From Actinomycetota bacterium (GTDB taxonomy: Bacteria > Actinomycetota > Actinomycetes > Nanopelagicales > Nanopelagicaceae), in assembly GCA_009704555.1 (NCBI GenBank), contig WLDY01000059.1:1-5454 (forward strand): a DNA stretch of 5,454 nt, read 5' to 3'. Positions 1-5,403 of the stretch are shown one piece after another; within the stretch, counting starts at the first letter, position 1, and each line of letters starts with the position of its first letter. The notes beneath the pieces were generated by a model. The model saw nothing but the letters and a program-made list of their open reading frames with translations, ran no database searches and was not told where the DNA came from. The translations under genes and the position numbers were made by a program.

Positions 1-93
1 GGAGCCAAAGGTCGCTTCGATCATCTTCCCGTCACGAGCGGTGAAAGAGAAGGGTCCGATCGGGGTTGTGACGCTACTTGTGAGCAGAGTCAT
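1..93 (-). CDS. Probable methylated-DNA--protein-cysteine methyltransferase, N-terminal part (3' end outside window)
   Basis: Only 31 codons are present, read leftwards from an ATG at 93-91 and still open at the window edge. The peptide starts MTLLTSSVTTPIGPFSF and continues with a short acidic/basic turn and a beta-like stretch (DGKMIEATFGS). The T-P-I-G-P-F block near residues 10-15, followed by hydrophobic strand residues, is typical of the N-terminal ribonuclease-H-like domain of Ogt/MGMT proteins, which remove alkyl groups from O6 of guanine by suicide transfer to a Cys. The catalytic PCHR motif would lie outside the window, so the call rests on N-terminal resemblance only. The start is fixed by a 4-bp ATGA overlap with the TGA of the upstream DAHP synthase gene, which suggests translational coupling and co-transcription. 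A GGAGAA lies 11 nt upstream of the ATG, a weak and distant ribosome-binding site. Another small beta-rich protein cannot be excluded. Confidence 0.6.
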   Translation of the reverse strand, partial: MTLLTSSVTTPIGPFSFTARDGKMIEATFGS

Positions 94-1424
94 CGCTCGC
101 TGAGTTCTCCAGCGAGTAGAAATGCCAACTCCAAACTTTGCGTGTGATTGAGGCGCGGATCGCAGGCGCTCTCATAGCGCGTGGCCAGATCCTCGTGTGA
201 GATCTCTTCGCCGCCACCGACGCATTCAGTGACATCGTCTCCAGTGAGTTCGATATGGATCCCACCTGGATGGGTGCCGATGGTGCGGTGGACCTCGAAG
301 AAACCATGCACCTCCTCGATCACATCCTCGAAGCGCCGCGTCTTGTATCCAGAGGGGGCTTCGTAGGTATTTCCATGCATGGGGTCGGAGACCCAGAGCA
401 CCTTCGCGCCTATCTCTTCAACGCGTCGCACAAGTGGTGGCAGCGCTTCGCGGATATCCGTCGCACCCATCCGCGTGATGAAGGTGAGGCGACCAGGCTC
501 GTTCCCAGGGTTCAACTTCTCGATCAACGCCTCGACCTCACTCGGTGTGGTCTTCGGCCCGAGTTTCACGCCAACTGGGTTCTGAACTTTGGATGCGAAG
601 TCGATATGAGCGCCATCGATCTGACGGGTCCGCTCCCCGATCCAAAGGAAGTGCGCAGAGACCGCGTATGGGAGGTCGCTCCGAGAATCGATCCGTGTCA
701 ACGCAAACTCGTAAGGCAATATCAAAGCCTCATGTGAAGAGTAGAAGTCGACGGTCTTGATCGCATCATGTTCGATCCCTGCTGACTTCATGAAGTCGAG
801 CGCTCGACCGATCTCCTTCGCCATCGCTTCGTAACGCGGTCCGATCTTCGAATCCTTGATGAATCCCTTGTTCCACTCATGGACCTTTCGAAGGTCAGCG
901 AATCCACCATGGGTGAATGCTCGAACGAGATTGAGCGTCGCTGATGAGGTGTGATAGACCCGAAGCAACCTCTCTGGATCCGGACGCCTCGCCTCTGCCG
1001 TGAACTCAAGGTCATTGACGGCATCGCCCCGGTAGGCCGGTAGCGAGACATCTCCTCGTCTTTCATCGTCCCTACTCCGTGGCTTGGCGAATTGACCTGC
1101 CATCCTTCCGACTTTGATGACAGGCATGCTCGCGCCGTATTGCAAGACCGCAGCCATCTGCAAGATGGTCTTGATTCGATTTCGGATCGAGTCTGCCGTC
1201 GCTGCTTCGAAAGTCTCAGCGCAATCGCCACCCTGCAACCAGAACGCCTTGCCCTCTTGCGCCAATGCGATCCGTGACTTGAGAGCATCTGCCTCGCCCG
1301 CAAAGACAAGTGGCGGTAACTTCCGTAGATCTGCTTCCACTCTGGCAAGTTGCAGAGGATCCGGCCACTGAGGCTGTTGTGCGGCCTCGAGTGATCGATC
1401 GAAGAGTCGAGCCAAGTCAATCAT
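90..1424 (-). CDS. aroG: 3-deoxy-7-phosphoheptulonate synthase, class II (DAHP synthase)
   Basis: This enzyme condenses phosphoenolpyruvate and erythrose-4-phosphate to DAHP, the first committed step of the shikimate pathway, in the cytoplasm. The 444-residue protein is clearly class II (plant/actinobacterial type), close to M. tuberculosis AroG (about 460 aa). The metal ligands can be placed as Cys68 (GGDCAE, 65-70), His350 (DPMHGNT), Glu392 (HIELTGDDVTEC) and Asp422 (CDPRLN). Substrate-binding motifs include KVGRMAGQ (104-111), KPRS (114-117), GERTRQIDGAHI (263-274), VGVKLGPK (284-291) and RMG (318-320). The N-terminus is about 19 residues shorter than in the M. tuberculosis enzyme. An in-frame TAG four codons upstream (1434-1436) rules out a longer start. 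The gene lies 26 bp downstream of pfk and overlaps the following probable alkyltransferase by 4 bp, so an operon is likely. There is no strong Shine-Dalgarno, but a TAGGCT hexamer 6 nt before the ATG could give a separate leaderless transcript. The enzyme class is certain; the gene symbol is by analogy. Confidence 0.97.
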   Translation of the reverse strand: MIDLARLFDRSLEAAQQPQWPDPLQLARVEADLRKLPPLVFAGEADALKSRIALAQEGKAFWLQGGDCAETFEAATADSIRNRIKTILQMAAVLQYGASMPVIKVGRMAGQFAKPRSRDDERRGDVSLPAYRGDAVNDLEFTAEARRPDPERLLRVYHTSSATLNLVRAFTHGGFADLRKVHEWNKGFIKDSKIGPRYEAMAKEIGRALDFMKSAGIEHDAIKTVDFYSSHEALILPYEFALTRIDSRSDLPYAVSAHFLWIGERTRQIDGAHIDFASKVQNPVGVKLGPKTTPSEVEALIEKLNPGNEPGRLTFITRMGATDIREALPPLVRRVEEIGAKVLWVSDPMHGNTYEAPSGYKTRRFEDVIEEVHGFFEVHRTIGTHPGGIHIELTGDDVTECVGGGEEISHEDLATRYESACDPRLNHTQSLELAFLLAGELSER

Positions 1425-1430
1425 TGTGCA

Positions 1431-1436
1431 AGCCTA
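1431..1436 (-). promoter_or_regulatory. Candidate -10 hexamer (TAGGCT) for a leaderless DAHP synthase transcript
   Basis: TAGGCT fits the actinobacterial TANNNT -10 pattern and is followed by exactly 6 nt (TGCACA) before the ATG at 1424. A start at the A of ATG would give a leaderless mRNA. It sits in the 26-bp gap after pfk and would add an internal promoter to the run. I see no good -35 box at 16-19 bp, so the case rests on spacing and on the same layout at other genes in the window. Confidence 0.4.
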
Positions 1437-1450
1437 GGAGAATCAATCGA

Positions 1451-2476
1451 TCAGCCGAAGAAGATTTCGGCTTCGCTGTAGAGCGCTGGATCGACGGTCT
1501 TCAACTGCGTGGTCGCCGATGCCAATGGGACACGCTTGATATCGGTTCCATGGAGCGCAACCATCTTCCCCCAGTCGCCTTCATGTGCTGCCGTGATCGC
1601 ATGGAGTCCGAATCTCGTCGCTAGGACACGATCGAATGCCGTAGGTGTGCCACCTCGTTGGATATGGCCGAGCACCGAGGTGCGCGCCTCCTTGCCTGTT
1701 CGCGCCTCGATCTCTCGTGCTAGCCACTCTCCGATACCGGAGAGCTTCACGTGACCGAATGCATCCTTACTCGCATCCTTGGTGACGATGTCGCCATCCT
1801 TCGGAAGCGCACCCTCTGCGACGACGATGATCGGTGCATAGGACTGTGTAAATCGAGACTCGACATAGGAGCAGACTCGTTCCAGATCGAAAGGGACCTC
1901 TGGGATGAGGATGCAGGAAGCGCCACCTGCGAGACCGGAATGGAGTGCGATCCAGCCAGCATGACGCCCCATCACTTCCACGATGAGGGCACGATGATGG
2001 GACTCGGCGGTCGTGTGGAGACGATCGATCGCTTCGACCGCGATGTTGACCGCAGTATCGAATCCGAATGTGTAATCGGTGTTGTTGAGATCATTGTCGA
2101 TCGTCTTCGGGACGCCGATCACCTTCACGCCCAAAGAGTCGAGCTTCGTCGCCACGCCTAGCGTGTCTTCGCCACCGATTGCGATCAAGGCATCGACGCC
2201 ATGTGATGCCAAGTTCTTCTGGATCCTCTCGACGCCACCATCGATCTTGAACGGGTTGGTTCGAGACGAGCCAAGGATCGTTCCGCCTCGAGGGAGGATT
2301 CCTCTCGTCGCCTTGATATCGAGCGGCATGGTCAGCCCTTCAAGCGGACCCTTCCACCCATCGCGAAATCCCACGAACTCGTAGCCATATTCCTTCACGC
2401 CCTTGCGGACGACGGCTCGGATCACAGCATTGAGACCAGGGCAATCTCCGCCACCGGTCAGGACACCAAACTTCAT
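1451..2476 (-). CDS. pfp: 6-phosphofructokinase, predicted pyrophosphate-dependent (actinomycete PPi-PFK type)
   Basis: This cytoplasmic glycolytic enzyme phosphorylates fructose-6-phosphate to fructose-1,6-bisphosphate. The 341-residue protein is complete for the group A PFK family: phosphoryl-donor loop GGGDCPGLNAVIR (8-20), GGEDT (101-105), catalytic PKTIDND (123-129, base Asp127), MGRHAGW (169-175) and LGHIQRGG (269-276). Position 104 is Asp and position 124 is Lys, and both numbers coincide with E. coli PfkA numbering. In this family Gly104 goes with ATP use, while Asp104 with Lys124 marks PPi-dependent enzymes such as that of Amycolatopsis methanolica. I therefore predict a reversible PPi-linked enzyme (EC 2.7.1.90), although donor preference is inferred. 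The MKFGVLTGGGDCPG start is canonical, with a weak purine-rich GAAAGAGA about 8 nt upstream. It heads the minus-strand run, with DAHP synthase 26 bp after its stop, and is divergent from the photolyase gene. If ATP were the donor, pfkA would be the right symbol. Confidence 0.95.
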   Translation of the reverse strand: MKFGVLTGGGDCPGLNAVIRAVVRKGVKEYGYEFVGFRDGWKGPLEGLTMPLDIKATRGILPRGGTILGSSRTNPFKIDGGVERIQKNLASHGVDALIAIGGEDTLGVATKLDSLGVKVIGVPKTIDNDLNNTDYTFGFDTAVNIAVEAIDRLHTTAESHHRALIVEVMGRHAGWIALHSGLAGGASCILIPEVPFDLERVCSYVESRFTQSYAPIIVVAEGALPKDGDIVTKDASKDAFGHVKLSGIGEWLAREIEARTGKEARTSVLGHIQRGGTPTAFDRVLATRFGLHAITAAHEGDWGKMVALHGTDIKRVPLASATTQLKTVDPALYSEAEIFFG

Positions 2477-2546
2477 CTCAATAATCTCTTTCGGTAACTC
2501 GCTATCGAAGGACTCGACGCGAGAAAAGCGTTCAAGTGGTCATCAT

Positions 2547-2565
2547 TGACGGGCTCAGTCTAGCG
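2547..2565. repeat. Two-block element TGACGGG-CTC-AGTCTAGCG, copy 1 (pfk/photolyase region)
   Basis: The 7-mer TGACGGG (2547-2553) and the 9-mer AGTCTAGCG (2557-2565) occur here separated by CTC. The same two words, adjacent, occur at 5338-5353 in the other divergent intergenic region. On the minus strand each copy reads CGCTAGACT, then CCCGTCA, towards pfk and glgC respectively. This may be a common promoter or operator sequence, or chance similarity around -10 boxes. Confidence 0.45.
2557..2562 (-). promoter_or_regulatory. Candidate -10 hexamer (TAGACT) for pfk
   Basis: TAGACT on the minus strand matches TANNNT and is identical to the candidate -10 of glgC, including the preceding CGC. Transcription would begin around 2550 and give pfk a leader of about 75 nt, consistent with pfk having a purine-rich ribosome-binding site while its neighbours have none. 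No clear -35 is visible. A five-codon frame (MMTT, then stop; 2532-2546) would lie at the very start of this leader. Confidence 0.35.
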
Positions 2566-2566
2566 T
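2561..2566 (+). promoter_or_regulatory. Candidate -10 hexamer (TAGCGT) for a leaderless photolyase transcript
   Basis: TAGCGT fits TANNNT and is followed by 7 nt before the ATG at 2574, which is leaderless spacing. A TGGTCA with an 18-bp spacer (2537-2542) matches four of six bases of the TTGACA -35 consensus. The tempting TTGACG at 2546-2551 is only 9 bp from this hexamer and cannot be its -35. Confidence 0.4.
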
Positions 2567-2573
2567 TAGGGAC

Positions 2574-4118
2574 ATGGCCTTATATGAGAGTCTGCCTCTC
2601 GAAGACGGAGCGCAGATCTCTACGGTGCGATTCATCGCCTTCGACCAATTAGGTCACGACTCGAAGATCATCCGCTCGATCGACAAGGCCTCCGATCTCC
2701 TGCTCTTCGTAGAGAGTGACGAGAACTTGCGAGGCAAGCGTTGGCATATCCAAAGACTCTTCTTCCTCATCTCATCAGCACGTCACTTTTCCCGAGAGCT
2801 TGCAGCGGCAGGTTACCGAGTGCTCTACCTGAGATCCGAGAGTTTTTCCGCTGCCTTGGCCAAGGTCGATGCGGCCTTACCGAATTCGATGAAGGTGGCG
2901 ATGGAGCCCGCCTCCTTCCGACTTCACCGAACCTTGCTCGACCACGGTTACAGACTTCTCGAGAACGATCTCTTCCTCACCGCCAAGGAAGAGTTCAAGG
3001 AGTGGGCGGCCTCGAAGAAGTCACTGCTGATGGAGAACTTCTATCGAGCACAAAGAATTCGACTCAACATCCTGATGGATGGAGATCAACCACTAGGTGG
3101 CACCTGGAATCTCGATCATGACAATCGTCTACCGCCACCCAAGAACCACATCTGGCCGGAGTATCTCCGTCATGAGCGAGATGAGATTGATGGAGAGGTG
3201 ATCAAAGAACTACGAGCGGCTTACCCGAACCTTTGGGGCGATGACCCAGATCAGAGTTGGGCGACGACCCGCTCGGGTGCACTGCGACAGTTGGAGCACT
3301 TCCTCGCACACCATCTCAAGGATTTCGGCCCCCTCGAGGACGCGATGCCAAGAGCGGAAGAGAGTTGGCAGGTACATCACTCGCTCCTAAGCCCGTATCT
3401 CAACAATGGACTTCTTCATCCTCGCGAAGTCATCGATCGGGCAATCGCTCGCTTCGAGGAAGGTGACATCCCACTCTCATCGATAGAGGGCTTCGTGAGA
3501 CAGATCATCGGTTGGCGCGAATACGTCTACGGGATCTACTGGCTCTTCGGTGAGGAGTATCGAAAAGAGAATCGATTGCGCGCCACGAGAGAATTACTCC
3601 CGCTCTTCCATGAACCGAAACGGACGAAGATGGCCTGCGTCAATGACATCGTCTCCTCGGTCGAGAAGCGCGCATGGGTCCATCACATCCCACGCTTGAT
3701 GGTCTTGTCGAACCTTGCTCTCCTTACCGGTATCGATCCTGAGGAATTCTTGGATTGGATGTCCGAGGTCTTCATCGATGCATATGACTGGGTCATGGTC
3801 CCGAACGTCATCGGTATGGGCGTCCACGCTGATGGCGGCAGGATGATGACGAAGCCCTATGCCGCAGGCGGCGCTTACATCTCTCGGATGTCGAATCATT
3901 GCAAAGGATGTGTCTTCGACCCGAAGACACGTAGCGAAACCGACTCCTGCCCGTTCACTACTTTGTATTGGGACTTCCTCGACCGACACCGGGAGGAGTT
4001 CTCAAAGAACCATCGCATCGCACAACAAGTTCGCGGTCTCGATCGTTTGAAGGATTTGGATCAGCTGCGCGAGCGAGCCCGCGAGGTCCTATCCAGATTG
4101 AGCGATGGCACTCTCTAA
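2574..4118 (+). CDS. phrB: Iron-sulfur (6-4) photolyase, PhrB/CryB (FeS-BCP) family
   Basis: This is a flavoprotein that uses blue/near-UV light to repair (6-4) photoproducts in DNA. The 514-residue protein matches Agrobacterium PhrB along its length: an N-terminal antenna-type Rossmann domain (roughly 18-150) and a C-terminal helical FAD domain (roughly 200-490). The four Fe-S ligands are present as Cys355, Cys443, Cys446 and Cys459, with the same spacing as PhrB (88, 3 and 13 residues between successive cysteines). Lesion-site residues also align at a constant offset of 5: His370-His371 (HHIPRLM), Tyr429 and Tyr435. Trp395 matches the PhrB electron-transfer Trp390, but the Trp342 equivalent is Glu347 and the Tyr391 equivalent is Met396. 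In the antenna region the usual GDQL is FDQL (23-26). The ATG gives about 14 residues more than PhrB; a GTG at 2625 is the alternative start. The gene is divergent from pfk and its stop overlaps that of glgC. A light-sensing cryptochrome role is possible. Confidence 0.93.
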   Translation: MALYESLPLEDGAQISTVRFIAFDQLGHDSKIIRSIDKASDLLLFVESDENLRGKRWHIQRLFFLISSARHFSRELAAAGYRVLYLRSESFSAALAKVDAALPNSMKVAMEPASFRLHRTLLDHGYRLLENDLFLTAKEEFKEWAASKKSLLMENFYRAQRIRLNILMDGDQPLGGTWNLDHDNRLPPPKNHIWPEYLRHERDEIDGEVIKELRAAYPNLWGDDPDQSWATTRSGALRQLEHFLAHHLKDFGPLEDAMPRAEESWQVHHSLLSPYLNNGLLHPREVIDRAIARFEEGDIPLSSIEGFVRQIIGWREYVYGIYWLFGEEYRKENRLRATRELLPLFHEPKRTKMACVNDIVSSVEKRAWVHHIPRLMVLSNLALLTGIDPEEFLDWMSEVFIDAYDWVMVPNVIGMGVHADGGRMMTKPYAAGGAYISRMSNHCKGCVFDPKTRSETDSCPFTTLYWDFLDRHREEFSKNHRIAQQVRGLDRLKDLDQLRERAREVLSRLSDGTL

Positions 4119-5338
4119 CGAGTGACCCGAACTCCTTTTCCGACCACGACTAGCCCGGACTCCGAGACGGTGAATCGTTCTCTATCGCGTTCTGGGTCGA
4201 ATCCGATCGTCGCACCCTCATCGACGATGACATTCTTGTCGAGGATCGCATTCCTGACCTGAGCATGCGCTCCTACTCGAACAGAGGGCATAAGTACCGA
4301 GCCTTCTACGCGGGAACCTTGCCCCAATTGCACGTCATAGGAGGCAACGCTCTGGAAGAGAGTCCCGCCGGCAAGGATCGAACCAGCACCGACGATCGAC
4401 TCTTGAGCCGATCCGTAGTTGGCGAATTTCACCGGAGGAAGTGACGGCGGATTGGTGAGCAACGGCCATTCATCGTTGTAGAGATTGAAGATCGGATGGA
4501 CCGATACGAGATCCATGTGCGCGTCGTAATAGGCATCGATCGTTCCCACATCTCGCCAGTAACCACGGTCTCGATCCGTCTCACCCGGTACACGATTATG
4601 CGCAAAGTCATAGGCACGAGCCATTCCCTGTTTCGTCATCATCGGAATGATGTTGGCACCGATGTCGTGACGGCTCTCTGGGTCGGCAGCGTCGGCAAGG
4701 AGCGCTGCTTCCATGGCATCTCGTCGGAAGATGTAGTTACCCATCGAAACGAGGGAGAGCTCAGGGTTCGATGGCATCGCAGGTGGGTTCGCGGGCTTCT
4801 CATGGAACGCCTTTATGGTCACGCCATCTTCGGCCAATTCGATGACGCCGAATTCGTGCGCCTCGGACCTTTTCACTCGGATAGCGGCGACCGTCACTCC
4901 AGTCCCACTCTCTAGATGTTGCTGGTACATCTGATCAGGATCCATCCGATAGACGTGATCGGCACCGAAAACCAAGACATGCTCCGGACGTTCGTCCTGG
5001 ATCAGGTTGAAGTTCTGCAAGATCGCATCGGCGCTACCGGTGTACCAACGAGGGCCCAACCGTTGTTGTGCCGGGACAGGAGTTATGTAGTTTCCAAGGA
5101 GGGATGAGAGTCGCCACGTCGTGGTGATGTGACGATCGAGCGAGTGTGACTTGTATTGCGTCAAGACTGCGATCCGAGTCATACCCGCATTGACAAGATT
5201 GGAGAGTACAAAGTCGACGAGACGATAGGAGCCACCGAATGGGACGGCTGGTTTCGCGCGATCTGCAGTGAGCGGCATCAATCGCTTGCCCTCACCACCT
5301 GCTAGGACGATTCCGAGCGGCTTACTTCGGCTCACCAT
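4115..5338 (-). CDS. glgC: Glucose-1-phosphate adenylyltransferase (ADP-glucose pyrophosphorylase)
   Basis: The enzyme makes ADP-glucose and PPi from ATP and glucose-1-phosphate, the regulated step of bacterial glycogen synthesis. The 407-residue protein is close in length and motifs to M. tuberculosis GlgC (about 404 aa). Visible elements are the nucleotidyl loop LAGGEGKRL (12-20), AKPAVPFGG (28-36), PAQQRLGPRWYTGSADA (89-105), the metal-binding GADHVYRMD (125-133, Asp127), the glucose-1-phosphate Lys181 in FHEKP, YWRDVGT (260-266) and a C-terminal left-handed beta-helix (about 305-400). E. coli Lys39, part of the fructose-1,6-bisphosphate activator site, aligns with Asp26 here, as in actinobacterial homologues, so a different activator such as glucose-6-phosphate is likely. 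There is no Shine-Dalgarno before the ATG; a TAGACT 6 nt upstream suggests a leaderless mRNA. The gene is divergent from glycogen synthase by 65 bp, an actinobacterial arrangement, and overlaps the photolyase stop codon by 4 bp. Confidence 0.97.
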   Translation of the reverse strand: MVSRSKPLGIVLAGGEGKRLMPLTADRAKPAVPFGGSYRLVDFVLSNLVNAGMTRIAVLTQYKSHSLDRHITTTWRLSSLLGNYITPVPAQQRLGPRWYTGSADAILQNFNLIQDERPEHVLVFGADHVYRMDPDQMYQQHLESGTGVTVAAIRVKRSEAHEFGVIELAEDGVTIKAFHEKPANPPAMPSNPELSLVSMGNYIFRRDAMEAALLADAADPESRHDIGANIIPMMTKQGMARAYDFAHNRVPGETDRDRGYWRDVGTIDAYYDAHMDLVSVHPIFNLYNDEWPLLTNPPSLPPVKFANYGSAQESIVGAGSILAGGTLFQSVASYDVQLGQGSRVEGSVLMPSVRVGAHAQVRNAILDKNVIVDEGATIGFDPERDRERFTVSESGLVVVGKGVRVTR

Positions 5339-5353
5339 GACGGGAGTCTAGCG
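5338..5353. repeat. Two-block element TGACGGG-AGTCTAGCG, copy 2 (glgC/glgA region)
   Basis: This copy has the two words directly abutting and ends in the glgC start codon. It includes the candidate glgC -10 TAGACT on the minus strand. Sixteen bases are shared with copy 1, allowing a 3-nt gap. Confidence 0.45.
5345..5350 (-). promoter_or_regulatory. glgC: Candidate -10 hexamer (TAGACT) for leaderless glgC
   Basis: TAGACT on the minus strand is followed by CCCGTC (6 nt) and then the glgC ATG, so transcription would begin at or next to the start codon. No purine-rich ribosome-binding site exists upstream of this ATG. No good -35 is seen. The same CGCTAGACT word occurs upstream of pfk. Confidence 0.5.
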
Positions 5354-5390
5354 ATGAGCCATTTTTGAAGATAGAGGAATGTGACTGTCT

Positions 5391-5396
5391 TATAGT
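5391..5396 (+). promoter_or_regulatory. glgA: Candidate -10 hexamer (TATAGT) for leaderless glgA
   Basis: TATAGT is five of six bases to the TATAAT consensus and lies 7 nt (TGCGCTC) before the ATG. The intervening bases contain no ribosome-binding site. The nearest -35-like word, TTGAAG at 5365-5370, is 20 bp away, longer than usual. Confidence 0.55.
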
Positions 5397-5403
5397 TGCG
5401 CTC

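Larger units (their letters stand above)
2477..2573. promoter_or_regulatory. Divergent intergenic region between pfk and the photolyase gene
   Basis: This 97-bp region must carry the promoters for both the minus-strand pfk run and the plus-strand photolyase. Two -10-like hexamers lie back to back and share the bases TA of a CTAG (2560-2563): TAGACT on the minus strand and TAGCGT on the plus strand. A small perfect inverted repeat, CTCG-ACG-CGAG, sits at 2513-2523, within the presumed pfk leader. No actinobacterial LexA box (GAAC-N4-GTTC type) is convincing, so SOS control of the photolyase is not indicated. Confidence 0.6.
5339..5403. promoter_or_regulatory. Divergent glgC-glgA promoter region
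   Basis: Only 65 bp separate the two start codons. Each side has a TANNNT hexamer at leaderless distance from its ATG: TAGACT for glgC and TATAGT for glgA. The stretch between them is A/T-rich in part (ATTTTTGAAG, 5361-5370). The compact layout means a single regulator bound here could act on both glycogen genes. No obvious operator palindrome is visible. Confidence 0.6.

Noticed and set aside
255..737. A 160-codon plus-strand frame opposite the DAHP synthase gene.
   Set aside because: It is the antisense image of conserved DAHP synthase codons, with no family resemblance of its own.
788..1420. A 210-codon frame on the minus strand inside the DAHP synthase gene.
   Set aside because: It is rich in Arg and Ser with no recognisable motif, and the overlapping frame encodes a fully conserved enzyme; it is a frame shadow.
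1751..2161. A 136-codon plus-strand frame opposite pfk.
   Set aside because: Its composition mirrors pfk codons (Asp/Arg rich) and there is no promoter or ribosome-binding site; it is a shadow.
2522..2534. GAAAAGCGTTC as a possible LexA/SOS box upstream of the photolyase.
   Set aside because: The half-sites are imperfect (GAAA rather than GAAC) and the 3-nt spacing is wrong for GAAC-N4-GTTC.
2546..2551. TTGACG as a -35 box for the ATG-started photolyase gene; the region also resembles strong constitutive promoters (TTGACGG...GCTCAGTC).
   Set aside because: It is only 9 bp from the TAGCGT hexamer. With a normal spacer its -10 would put transcription start inside the gene, so it works only if the GTG at 2625 is the start.
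3594..3989. A 131-codon minus-strand frame opposite the photolyase.
   Set aside because: It covers the most conserved part of the photolyase (Fe-S and flavin domain) and has no recognisable protein features.
4119..4160. A search for a hairpin terminator after the photolyase and glgC stops.
   Set aside because: No GC-rich stem followed by a T run is present on either strand.
4496..4915. A 139-codon plus-strand frame opposite glgC.
   Set aside because: It is antisense to conserved glgC motifs and has no own motif or promoter.
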